From: Acidobacteria bacterium UBA2990
GTDB lineage: Bacteria; Acidobacteriota; Vicinamibacteria; Vicinamibacterales; UBA8438
DNA: 63,961 nt
Direction: 5' to 3'
Assembly (NCBI GenBank): GCA_002347025.1
Contig: DEAE01000001.1
Location: forward strand, 1 to 63,961
The position numbers and the translations under genes were made by a program. Under the pieces are notes generated by a model. It was given only the letters and a program-made list of their open reading frames with translations. It did no database searches and was not told the DNA's origin. Positions 53,291 through 61,000 of this stretch are shown here, piece after piece (within the stretch, counting starts at the first letter, position 1; every line of letters begins with the position of its first letter).

Positions 53291-54124
53291 ATGAGTGAAT
53301 CTAATTCGATTGCTTGTTTCGGGTTTGTTCGGAGTCTCACTGTGGTTATTGTGGCTGGATTGGCTGTGTTTGGACCTCGAACAGAGGTTTCCGGCCAATC
53401 AGCTACTGGTGGACTTGAAACCGTGAAGGCTTTGACGTTTGATGTATTTGGCACGGTAGTCGATTGGCGGTCATCAATCATACAAGAAGGTGAGCTGCTC
53501 ACGAGCCGTACCGGGGTCCAAGTTGATTGGCCACGGTTTGCTGATGCGTGGCGAGGTGGCTATGGCCCGGCTATGCAACGCGTTCGCAACGGCGAGTTGC
53601 CGTGGACCAAGATTGACGACTTACACAGGATGATTCTAGACGGATTGATTCCAGAATATGGTCTAACTGCGCTCGATGAATCGGCGCGTGATGATCTGAA
53701 TCGAGTTTGGCATAGACTGCAACCTTGGCCTGATTCGGTGTCTGGCTTGACGCGTTTGAAGCGTCAGTATGTCCTTGCGACACTCTCAAACGGAAATGTG
53801 TCGCTTCTAGTGAACATGGCTAAACATGGTGGCTTGCCTTGGGATGCGGTTCTTTCGGCTGAGCTAGCGAGGCATTATAAACCTGATCCGGAAGCGTATC
53901 TCACGGCTGCCGACCTACTTGGGTTAGAGCCACACCAGGTCATGATGGTGGCGGCTCACAAGGGGGATCTAAGGGCGGCAGCAGCCGTAGGCCTAAGGAC
54001 TGGCTATGTGCCAAGGCCCGGGGAGTATGGCCCAGACCGGGAGGTTGATATCACTCCCGATCCATCTTTTGATGTTGTGGCTACCGACTTCAATGATTTG
54101 GCTGATGCCCTCGGTGTCCGTTAA
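53291..54124 (+). CDS. exported haloacid-dehalogenase type II-like HAD hydrolase
   Basis: A 277-residue HAD protein. The core matches L-2-haloacid dehalogenases: nucleophile Asp in ALTFDVFGTVVDW, ATLSNGNVSLLVNMAKHGGLPWD, the Lys in ELARHYKPDPEAYLTAADLL and MMVAAHKGDLRAAAAVGLRTGYVPRPGEYGP. Unusually, a signal peptide precedes the core (LTVVIVAGLAVFG, cleavage near EVSGQ), so the enzyme should act in the periplasm. ATG 53291 has GGAG 6 nt upstream and is preferred over 53261. No transporter or regulator of haloacids is adjacent. The substrate may be a haloacid or another phosphatase or dehalogenase substrate. Confidence 0.85.
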   Translation: MSESNSIACFGFVRSLTVVIVAGLAVFGPRTEVSGQSATGGLETVKALTFDVFGTVVDWRSSIIQEGELLTSRTGVQVDWPRFADAWRGGYGPAMQRVRNGELPWTKIDDLHRMILDGLIPEYGLTALDESARDDLNRVWHRLQPWPDSVSGLTRLKRQYVLATLSNGNVSLLVNMAKHGGLPWDAVLSAELARHYKPDPEAYLTAADLLGLEPHQVMMVAAHKGDLRAAAAVGLRTGYVPRPGEYGPDREVDITPDPSFDVVATDFNDLADALGVR

Positions 54125-54264
54125 TTCGATTGTGGTAGAGACTGTGGGAGCATCATGACACGGTGTTTGGCATTTCTTTTGATGTAAATCATCTTTCTGC
54201 TTGGGCAGGGTTCCCCGAGGTCCTTGTTGCTAGTTCTCGCTGAGTGTTTTTGGCGTGAAGGCCT

Positions 54265-55014
54265 TTATTCCGTGCGAGTTGCAACGAATCGTAACCGTAC
54301 ATAGTCGACAAGCCAAATTCCATCACTTCCTTGAAGTTTTGACTTGAGCTGCCCGCGTACCTCTTGGATCAGTGTGGGTCGGTCTGCCGCATTTACGGCT
54401 TTGAGGAATGGTTGAGCAAATAACTCGAGCCAATGGGTGATGTCTCCAGGTAAAGGTGTAGGGCGGGGAAACAGCTTCATTGACCGTACTGAAAATCCGC
54501 GTGCCGCAAGCAGGGCCCGGTATTGCTTGGTCGTTGGGAAGTACCAGGGGTCTGCGGCGTTGCTGTCGATGTCTCTGGTGGCAAGGGCGCATTGGAAGGC
54601 TTCCCGGAAAGACTCAACATTTCCAGCCCCGCCGAGCTCGGCAACGAATCTGCCGTTTGGTTTCAGTGCTCTCCATACTCCATCGATTACGGCCTTGGCA
54701 TCTTGGATCCAGTGTAACGAGGCGTTGCTGAACACGGCGTCGAACTCTTGATTGAATGAGAGGGCACTGGCATCGATGATCCTGGCGTCGAGTCCTCGTT
54801 TTAGTGCAGCCGAGACTTGTTCTGGGCTGCTGTCTATTGCGACTACCAGGCTTCCGGCCTTCTGAAGTCGTTCTGTAAGCGCCCCATCACCGCAACCTAA
54901 GTCTAAGATGCGTTCACCTGATTGCGGTTGCAGCAAATCTACAACCGGAGCCCCTAGGTCTGAGACAAACCTGGCGTGTTTCGCATATGTGTCTGGGTCC
55001 CAAGTTTGGCTCAT
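54265..55014 (-). CDS. class I SAM-dependent methyltransferase (trans-aconitate methyltransferase-like)
   Basis: A 249-residue Rossmann methyltransferase: WDPDTYAKHARFVSDLGAPVVDLL at the start, motif I ILDLGCGDGALTERL, acidic motif II VVAIDSSPEQV, and motif III FDAVFSNASLHWI. The pattern resembles Tam (trans-aconitate) and UbiE-like enzymes, so a small carboxylic acid acceptor is possible but unproven. It lies 61 bp downstream of hisA on the same strand and is probably read through from the his operon. I see no terminator between them. Confidence 0.82.
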   Translation of the reverse strand: MSQTWDPDTYAKHARFVSDLGAPVVDLLQPQSGERILDLGCGDGALTERLQKAGSLVVAIDSSPEQVSAALKRGLDARIIDASALSFNQEFDAVFSNASLHWIQDAKAVIDGVWRALKPNGRFVAELGGAGNVESFREAFQCALATRDIDSNAADPWYFPTTKQYRALLAARGFSVRSMKLFPRPTPLPGDITHWLELFAQPFLKAVNAADRPTLIQEVRGQLKSKLQGSDGIWLVDYVRLRFVATRTE

Positions 55015-55075
55015 TGCTGTCTTCTCTCAACGGTTGAGAACTTTAGCTTAAGCTCAAGGAAGATGTTTGGAACTG

Positions 55076-55759
55076 TTAGGGAGCTTCGATTTCAAGATTA
55101 CCGGTGTAGATGGCCATTCCAACTACCGCATCGATACCGGCCGCATCAAGGATATCGATTTCTTGACGCGTCGTGATGCCGCCGGCAGCTGTGATTGGCC
55201 GGCTGGTTGCGGCGGAGACTGCAGTCACAGCCTCAATGTCAGTTCCCTTCATCAGTCCTTCGCGGTCTACATGGGTGTAGAGAAATTCCCCGCAATATGG
55301 CTCGAGCGCCTTTACCGCCTGGATGGCGGTTACCCCTACAGGTTCTGTCCAGCCTCGAATGACAACACGACCTCCTTTGCTATCGACGGCACCGATAATT
55401 CGTTCTGAGCCGATAGCTTCGGCTAGCGACTTGGCGAATACGAGATCCGGGAGACCGTCGCGAAACAAGGCCGAACTTACAATTACCGCTGTAGCACCGT
55501 AGCTGAGTACTTCGAGTGCTCGGTCGACGGAACGAATGCCTCCACCAACTCGACACCGAAGTTTGTGGGCTGCCTGCTGCACCAGTGAATTGTTGTTGCC
55601 GGAATCCATAGCGGCGTCGAGGTCGATGAGTTGCACTTTAGGAAACTTGGCGAACCGTGTGATCCAACCTTCAAGATCGTCACTCTTGACGGCCAATTTT
55701 TTGCCTTGGATTAGTTGTACGACTTGCCCAGCTTGCAGATCAATGGATGGAATCAGCAT
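55076..55759 (-). CDS. hisA: HisA, ProFAR isomerase (divergent Acidobacteria-type)
   Basis: A 227-residue (beta-alpha)8 barrel catalysing the Amadori rearrangement of ProFAR to PRFAR in histidine synthesis. The start MLIPSIDLQAGQVVQLIQGKK contains catalytic Asp7. RCRVGGGIRSVDRAL and IIGAVDSKGGRVVIRGW (second Asp) are present. The third motif reads YTHVDREGLMKG, where canonical enzymes have Y-T-D-I-x-R-D-G; the Thr is kept. This variant matches the HisA I remember from Acidobacteria. It is the last his gene, 37 bp after hisF. Confidence 0.93.
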   Translation of the reverse strand: MLIPSIDLQAGQVVQLIQGKKLAVKSDDLEGWITRFAKFPKVQLIDLDAAMDSGNNNSLVQQAAHKLRCRVGGGIRSVDRALEVLSYGATAVIVSSALFRDGLPDLVFAKSLAEAIGSERIIGAVDSKGGRVVIRGWTEPVGVTAIQAVKALEPYCGEFLYTHVDREGLMKGTDIEAVTAVSAATSRPITAAGGITTRQEIDILDAAGIDAVVGMAIYTGNLEIEAP

Positions 55760-55796
55760 AAGAACATCAAGGTCTCATTGTTGTGTCGTTTTCGAA

Positions 55797-56594
55797 TTAA
55801 TCGGACAACTCGAGCTGGCTTGTGATGGGTCTGGGTTTCTGGAGTCGAATTGGGATCTGGCGATCTGACAGATGTTGTTTCAGGTCTGAAACTGCATGCT
55901 CAGCATAATGGAAAATCGATGCTGCGAGAGCTGCGTCGGCTTGGCCTTCGGTGAAGACCTGCACAAAATGATCAAATGAACCAGCACCACCTGAGGCTAT
56001 GACTGGAATTGGGACTGACTCTGCAACGGCAGCGGTTAGCTTGCAATCGAAACCTTCCTTTGTGCCATCCTGATCGATGGAGGTTAGTAGAATTTCTCCA
56101 GCGCCACGCTCGGCTGCTTCCATTGCCCACTCTACGGCATCTCGGTTAGTGCCCTGCTGGCCACTGCGAACGTAGACATTAAAACGATTGTTTTCGCGCT
56201 TAGCATCGATGGCGACGATGACCGCTTGGCTGCCATAACGTTTGGCCAGCGTGGTAATCAACTCAGGGTTAGACAAGGCCGCAGTGTTGATGCCGACTTT
56301 ATCGGCACCGGCATCAATTGCTGCTGCCGCGTGATCTTCTCCTCGGATGCCTCCACCGACACATAATGGCAGGAAGATTTCTCGAGCTACAGCCTCAATA
56401 GTATCGGCGAGAGCCTTTCTTTTCTCGATAGTGGCAGTGACATCGAGAATGACAACCTCGTCAATGCCCTCTCGGTTGTAACGGTCCGCCAGCGTTGCTG
56501 GGTCACCTGCGTGTCGTAGGCCTTCAAAGTTGACGCCCTTTACGACAGAACCGTCTCGAACATCGAGGCAAGCGATGATTCTTTTAGATAACAT
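55797..56594 (-). CDS. hisF: HisF, cyclase subunit of imidazole-glycerol-phosphate synthase
   Basis: A 265-residue barrel that, with HisH, makes imidazole-glycerol phosphate and AICAR from PRFAR. The start MLSKRIIACLDVRDGSVVKGVNFEGLRHAGDP contains catalytic Asp11. FLPLCVGGGIR, KVGINTAALSNPEL and the second catalytic Asp in ILLTSIDQDGTKEGFD are as expected. Length and motifs are standard. It lies 81 bp after hisH. Confidence 0.97.
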   Translation of the reverse strand: MLSKRIIACLDVRDGSVVKGVNFEGLRHAGDPATLADRYNREGIDEVVILDVTATIEKRKALADTIEAVAREIFLPLCVGGGIRGEDHAAAAIDAGADKVGINTAALSNPELITTLAKRYGSQAVIVAIDAKRENNRFNVYVRSGQQGTNRDAVEWAMEAAERGAGEILLTSIDQDGTKEGFDCKLTAAVAESVPIPVIASGGAGSFDHFVQVFTEGQADAALAASIFHYAEHAVSDLKQHLSDRQIPIRLQKPRPITSQLELSD

Positions 56595-56675
56595 AGGACG
56601 TGGGTGTTCCTCTAGAAGGGCTAATCCTTGCCTCAGCTGTTATCGATGTTGAAGTTCGAAATTCTTGGTCTGGGT

Positions 56676-57326
56676 TCATGGTATTCGGTGCAAGAAGTTC
56701 GATAGGATGCGCAGACCGACATCAGATGACTTTTCCGGATGAAACTGGACCCCACCAACCTGTCCTTGTTCTATGGCGGCAGCGAATTCTACGCCGTATC
56801 TTGTTACTCCGACGCAGCTGGACGTTACAGGTGCTGCGTATGAATGTGTGAAGTAAACTTGATCTCCTTCAGTTAGACCATCCAGCAGCCATGAGCGTCT
56901 GGTTAGGTGTAGCGAATTCCACCCAACATGAGGCACCTTAAAATGAGAGCTTTGATTAAGAGTTGTTATCTCACCTGCAACTGGTTCATGCTCGTCGAGA
57001 TTGTCAGTGAAATGACGACAGAGGCCTGGTAGTAGTTGTAGCCCAGGATGGCTGGGTGCCTCCGTGCTGCCATCGAAGAGCCACTGCATACCGACGCAGA
57101 TTCCCAGAAGTGGGCGTTCGCATGCAATATGGCGTTGAATGGCGGTTCGCCAGTCAGGTCCAATAGCGCCAGTTACTTCGAAGTTACCCACACCCGGTAC
57201 GATTATGGCTGAGGCGGAAGTCAAATCTGACGGCTTCCTTGGTGTGGTTACAGTTGCACCGAGGTAGGACAGCGCCTTGCGCACAGACGTCAGGTTTCCT
57301 GCTCCGTAATCGATGAGAGCAATCAT
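56676..57326 (-). CDS. hisH: HisH, glutaminase subunit of imidazole-glycerol-phosphate synthase
   Basis: A 216-residue class I glutamine amidotransferase that supplies ammonia to HisF. MIALIDYGAGNLTSVRKAL is the HisH N-terminus. The nucleophile Cys lies in PLLGICVGMQWLF, and the His-Glu pair in GVQFHPEKSSDVG. I use ATG 57326; the longer frame from 57467 overlaps hisB and adds unrelated residues. It is followed 81 bp on by hisF. Confidence 0.96.
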   Translation of the reverse strand: MIALIDYGAGNLTSVRKALSYLGATVTTPRKPSDLTSASAIIVPGVGNFEVTGAIGPDWRTAIQRHIACERPLLGICVGMQWLFDGSTEAPSHPGLQLLPGLCRHFTDNLDEHEPVAGEITTLNQSSHFKVPHVGWNSLHLTRRSWLLDGLTEGDQVYFTHSYAAPVTSSCVGVTRYGVEFAAAIEQGQVGGVQFHPEKSSDVGLRILSNFLHRIP

Positions 57327-57411
57327 TGGTTGTGGTCGCTGGTAGCTGGATGCAGATATTCCCGCAGAACGGAGCGTTGTTTCCCAGTCCAGTGGTGGCC
57401 GATTGTAGCGT

Positions 57412-57999
57412 TCATAACAAGCCTTTGGTGCTTGGCAATCTCTTGGCCATACGGGAGTCTTTGTCACAGGCTACCCTAAGGGCACGCCCGAAAGCTTTAA
57501 AGATTGCCTCTACTTGGTGATGGCTGGACCGTCCATAGAGGACTTTCAGATGTACGTTTGCTTTGGCTCCTTGGGCAAACCCTTCGAAAAAATCTTGAAT
57601 CAACTCTGATTGTAGGTCTCCCACACGCTGGACTCGGAGCCTGAGAGCTACCACAGTGTGTGGGCGACCGCTGAGATCGATTGCTGCGATGCCGAGCGTC
57701 TCGTCCATCGGCATGATGAAATAACCAGCTCGGTTGATGCCTCGCCTAGAACCAATTGCTTTGGAAACTGCCTCGCCAAGGCAGATGCCTACATCTTCAA
57801 CCGTGTGGTGCTGATCGACGTCCAGATCACCGAGAGCCTCGATTTGCAGGTCGAATCCGCCGTGGCGGGAGACCAACTCGAGCATGTGGTCAAGGAATCG
57901 GATACCTGTGGTGATGCTGTAACGGCCTTGTCCTTCGAGACCGATTCGTATGGTGATTTTTGTTTCGGCGGTATGCCGTTTGATGACTGCGCGTCTCAT
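57412..57999 (-). CDS. hisB: HisB, imidazole-glycerol-phosphate dehydratase
   Basis: A 195-residue monofunctional dehydratase that converts IGP to imidazole-acetol phosphate. Metal-binding histidines are visible in FLDHMLELVSRHGGFD, DQHHTVEDVGICLGEA, and VHLKVLYGRSSHHQVEAIFKAFGRAL. It lacks the histidinol-phosphatase half found in E. coli HisB, and no separate phosphatase gene is present in the operon. The gap to hisD is 37 bp. Confidence 0.97.
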   Translation of the reverse strand: MRRAVIKRHTAETKITIRIGLEGQGRYSITTGIRFLDHMLELVSRHGGFDLQIEALGDLDVDQHHTVEDVGICLGEAVSKAIGSRRGINRAGYFIMPMDETLGIAAIDLSGRPHTVVALRLRVQRVGDLQSELIQDFFEGFAQGAKANVHLKVLYGRSSHHQVEAIFKAFGRALRVACDKDSRMAKRLPSTKGLL

Positions 58000-58036
58000 G
58001 CTTGCAATGCCTGCTGATCTGATAACCCTAGGATAC

Positions 58037-59311
58037 CTAATGAATAGGACGGTTTGCTCGGCCGCCTGATTTAGCGCGGGCCATTCTTACTTTGACAGAT
58101 TCCGCATGGGCGGTGAGTCCCTCGGCTTCAGCTAGCGAGACAATCGACGGAGACAGAGTACTGAGCCCTTTTCGGCTGATCCGTTGGACGCTGTGTATAT
58201 GAACAAAGTCAGAAGCGCTGAGTCCTCCCCTAAATTGAGCTGCACCTCCGGTTGGTAAGACGTGATTTGAACCGGTAGCGTAATCACCGGCGGCTTGAGC
58301 CCCGTAAGGTCCAATCAAGATCGTACCGGCTCTGGTGGTGCGGCGAGCGATATCACTACGGTCACACACCAAGTGCTCTGGAGCGATCTTATTCACTAAA
58401 CCTACCGCTTCGTCGATCGACTTGACGATTACGATGGTACCAAATCGTCTCATCGAGCTAAGTGCTGGACCTCGAGCTGGTAACTGTTTTTTCACATGGT
58501 CCGTAATCTCCCTGGCAAGGCTACGGTTTGGTGTGACGACGATTGACCGAGCGTCTGGGTCATGTTCGGCCTGGGCGATAAGATCAGCAGCGATCCACGC
58601 TGGGTTGCCTGCCATGGTGAGGACGACAATTTCAGTTGGTCCAGCATAGAAATCGATTGGGCAGTCCAAGGAGACCTGTGCCTTCGCTGTAGCAACATAG
58701 GCATTTCCAGGGCCGACGATTTTGTCGACCTTCGGAACGGTGGTTGTGCCATAGGCGAGAGCAGCAATGGCGTGCGCCCCTCCTAGACGAAACACCTTTG
58801 TTGCTTTCGCGATGGCGGCCGCGGCTAGGATGGTTGGGTCCGGACGAGGACAGACGACGATCACTTCTGGCACGCCGGCCACCGCCGCCGGAATTGCTGT
58901 CATCAGTAGCGATGATGGTAATGGGTAGCGGCCAGCCGGGACATAGCAGCCGACCCGACTGAGTGGTGTCACTCGTTGTTGGATCTCTACGCCCTGAGTG
59001 ACCGTTTCTCGCCAGGTACGAGGTAATTGGCGTCTTGCGATTTTTCTGATGTTGGTGGCGGATGTTCGCATTGCCGAACGCAGGTCAGGCGTGATTGAAC
59101 GAAGACTGGTCCGCAGTTCTTCCGGGGACACTTCAACTGGTTTTTCCAGTTGGTCGAACTGCTTTGCATACCGTAATAAGGCTTTGTCGCCAGACCGACG
59201 AACAGTGGAAATAATCCGGGTTACCCTTCGAGCGAGGTTGGGGTCGACCTCTTGCCGACGTTCTATAAGTCGATTTATTCCACGCCGATTTGACGATTCT
59301 ATAATGCGCAT
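58037..59311 (-). CDS. hisD: HisD, histidinol dehydrogenase
   Basis: A 424-residue NAD- and zinc-dependent enzyme that oxidises histidinol to histidine in two steps. VGCYVPAGRYPLPSSLLM, GGAHAIAALAYGTTTVPKVDKIVGPGNAYV and YAGPTEIVVL are family blocks. The catalytic Glu-His pair lies in APEHLVC, and a zinc-site His in FVHIHSVQRIS. ATG 59311 gives family length. A TTG 42 nt upstream would extend it to within 6 bp of hisG and is a less likely alternative. Confidence 0.96.
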   Translation of the reverse strand: MRIIESSNRRGINRLIERRQEVDPNLARRVTRIISTVRRSGDKALLRYAKQFDQLEKPVEVSPEELRTSLRSITPDLRSAMRTSATNIRKIARRQLPRTWRETVTQGVEIQQRVTPLSRVGCYVPAGRYPLPSSLLMTAIPAAVAGVPEVIVVCPRPDPTILAAAAIAKATKVFRLGGAHAIAALAYGTTTVPKVDKIVGPGNAYVATAKAQVSLDCPIDFYAGPTEIVVLTMAGNPAWIAADLIAQAEHDPDARSIVVTPNRSLAREITDHVKKQLPARGPALSSMRRFGTIVIVKSIDEAVGLVNKIAPEHLVCDRSDIARRTTRAGTILIGPYGAQAAGDYATGSNHVLPTGGAAQFRGGLSASDFVHIHSVQRISRKGLSTLSPSIVSLAEAEGLTAHAESVKVRMARAKSGGRANRPIH

Positions 59312-59359
59312 TGCAGAGCTCGGTGTTGGCGTCAGTGCGTAACTGTGCCTCAATACATC

Positions 59360-60250
59360 TCAGAGTACTATTTTGTTTAGCGGGTACTCTACGATACCTT
59401 CGGCTTGTGCTGCCTTTAGTTTCGGGATGAGTTCACGGACCGAGGATTCTTCTATGATTGTCGTCACTGCGACCCAAGTGTCATCGCTCAGTGCAGCTAC
59501 AGTAGGCTGGTGCAGAGCAGGCAGTATAGCGATAACGTGGTCTAGGTTGCTTCGCTGTACGTTTAGCATTAGACCGACGCGCCCTTGAGCCTCGATGGCG
59601 GCTCGAAGCAATAGGGCGATGTTTTCGATTTTGGTTCGTTTCCACTTACTGTCTAGTGAACTATTGTTCGCGATTAGTTGAGGGTTTGATTCAATAACCG
59701 TATCGATGATTCTCAACCGGTTGGCTCGCAGAGTTGACCCGGTCTCGGTGGCTTCAACGATCGCGTCGGCTAGCCGAGGCGGTTTGACTTCGGTTGCACC
59801 CCAAGAAAACTCCACTTTAACGGGGATTTTAAGCCTTTCGAAGTAATGTTCTGTCACCCTGACTAGCTCGGTGGCGATGGTGGCACCAGCGAGATCTTGT
59901 GGGGTACGGTACCTTGAGTCCTCTGGCGCTGCTAGTACCCAGCGGACCTTGCGAAAGCTTTGTTTTGAGTAGACCAAGTCTGCAATGGGGGCCACAGTGT
60001 TCCCGGTGGTGGCTTTGTGCTCGGCGATCCAATCCTGGCCGGTCAGGCCGGCATCCAGTGCTCCGTCTGAGACGTAGCGTGCCATTTCCTGCGCGCGGAT
60101 TAATGTGCATTCGATCTCTGGATCATCGATAGTCGGAAAATATGAGCGTGAACTTGTGTAGATGTTAAAGCCCGCTTGAGCGAATAACTGGATCGTTGAG
60201 TCCTGTAGCGAACCCTTGGGAATGCCCAGCCTTAGTATCTTGTCAGCCAT
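59360..60250 (-). CDS. hisG: HisG, ATP phosphoribosyltransferase (long form)
   Basis: A 296-residue long-form HisG that commits ATP and PRPP to histidine synthesis. LRLGIPKGSLQDSTIQLFAQAGF, IRAQEMARYVSDGALDAGLTGQDWI and the PRPP-loop region (VEATETGSTLRANRLRIID) are typical. The C-terminal 75 or so residues (HQPTVAALSDDTWVAVTTIIEE, LIPKLKAAQAEGIVEYPLNKIV) form the regulatory domain that allows feedback inhibition by histidine. No hisZ is therefore needed. It lies 59 bp after hisI. Confidence 0.96.
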   Translation of the reverse strand: MADKILRLGIPKGSLQDSTIQLFAQAGFNIYTSSRSYFPTIDDPEIECTLIRAQEMARYVSDGALDAGLTGQDWIAEHKATTGNTVAPIADLVYSKQSFRKVRWVLAAPEDSRYRTPQDLAGATIATELVRVTEHYFERLKIPVKVEFSWGATEVKPPRLADAIVEATETGSTLRANRLRIIDTVIESNPQLIANNSSLDSKWKRTKIENIALLLRAAIEAQGRVGLMLNVQRSNLDHVIAILPALHQPTVAALSDDTWVAVTTIIEESSVRELIPKLKAAQAEGIVEYPLNKIVL

Positions 60251-60309
60251 ATTGATAGCACTACTCCGTCTCTAACTTTGGGATAGGGTCCTCAGGAATA
60301 CTGGGAGCC

Positions 60310-60639
60310 TTACTCTTTGTTTCCTGTTTCCGCAATAGTTCGATAAAAGCATGTTCTTTCGCCTGTGTGACATACATTGCCATCGCCGTTACGGGTGACT
60401 AGTAGCAGAACCGTGTCATCGTCGCAGTCGACAAGCATCTGGCGAACTGAGAGGGTATTGCCCGAAGTTTCACCCTTCATCCAAAGCTTGCCTCTGGTTC
60501 GGCTGAAAAAAGTGGCGAATCCAGACGAACGAGTCCGTTCGAGAGCCTCCTGATTCATGAAACCAACCATTAACACCTCGTTGCTTGATGCATCCTGTAC
60601 CACGGCTGGGATGAGGCCGTCTAACTTGCTAAAGTCCAT
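60310..60639 (-). CDS. hisI: HisI, phosphoribosyl-AMP cyclohydrolase
   Basis: A 109-residue zinc enzyme opening the purine ring of PR-AMP. DASSNEVLMVGFMNQEALERT, SRTRGKLWMKGETSGN and the zinc-site cysteines in VDCDDD, NVCHTG and TCFYR are present. It is only the HisI half; the HisE pyrophosphohydrolase is absent here. I use ATG 60639 (MDFSKLDGLIP), since the earlier start adds 20 low-complexity residues. It is the first structural gene after the attenuator. Confidence 0.95.
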   Translation of the reverse strand: MDFSKLDGLIPAVVQDASSNEVLMVGFMNQEALERTRSSGFATFFSRTRGKLWMKGETSGNTLSVRQMLVDCDDDTVLLLVTRNGDGNVCHTGERTCFYRTIAETGNKE

Positions 60640-60697
60640 AATTGTCGTTCTCGTTCCTGCTGTCGGTTCGCTCGCGTCCGGTGATTTAGGGTGTTCC

Positions 60698-60731
60698 AAA
60701 AAAAAAGCCCCGCTGTCTCGGGCAGCGGGGC
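60698..60731 (-). terminator. intrinsic terminator in the his leader (attenuator)
   Basis: On the minus strand a perfect 9-bp stem (60731-60723 with 60715-60707: GCCCCGCTG/CAGCGGGGC, 7-nt loop) is followed immediately by nine T residues (60706-60698). It lies between the leader ORF (stop at 60763) and hisI (start 60639). It reads toward hisI, so it would block the operon unless prevented from folding. Confidence 0.93.
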
Positions 60732-60762
60732 CTAGGGTGCGCGTTTTGTGATGTGCTGTCGG

Positions 60763-60840
60763 TTACTTCACACGCAGACCGGCCGGCCCAACTGAGCCGA
60801 AGAAATGATAGGTGCGATGATGCTGACAGCAGAAGAACAT
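60763..60840 (-). CDS. hisL: his operon leader peptide (attenuation), 25 residues
   Basis: A 25-codon ORF, ATG at 60840 and TAA at 60765-60763. It contains three His codons within six residues (CQHHRTYH) plus two Phe pairs. It sits directly upstream of a perfect intrinsic terminator and the hisI-hisA operon. The arrangement matches classical attenuation: ribosomes stalling at His codons when charged tRNA-His is scarce would favour an antiterminator. A candidate competing stem is TGCGTG near the end of the leader ORF with CGCGCA (60743-60738). A weak SD-like AGGA lies about 16 nt upstream of the ATG. No homology was claimed; the call rests on position and composition. Confidence 0.8.
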   Translation of the reverse strand: MFFCCQHHRTYHFFGSVGPAGLRVK

Positions 60841-60874
60841 AACTTAAACAACCCTATCCTACGCTTGGCGAATC

Positions 60875-60880
60875 TGTCAA
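60875..60880 (-). promoter_or_regulatory. possible -35 element of his operon promoter
   Basis: A perfect TTGACA reads toward the his leader. The hexamer 16 nt downstream (GATAGG, 60858-60853) is a poor -10, so the promoter assignment is tentative. If used, the leader ORF would have a very short 5' untranslated region. Confidence 0.35.
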
Positions 60881-61000
60881 ATACTTCGCTATACTTCTTG
60901 ATGTAACGCTTATGGCATCAGGGTAGCTTAACGCCTTGCTTTCTTGGGTGGTGCGGTTGTGAATGAATGTTTTGGTTAGGTCACTAGGTGAGGCAACAGA

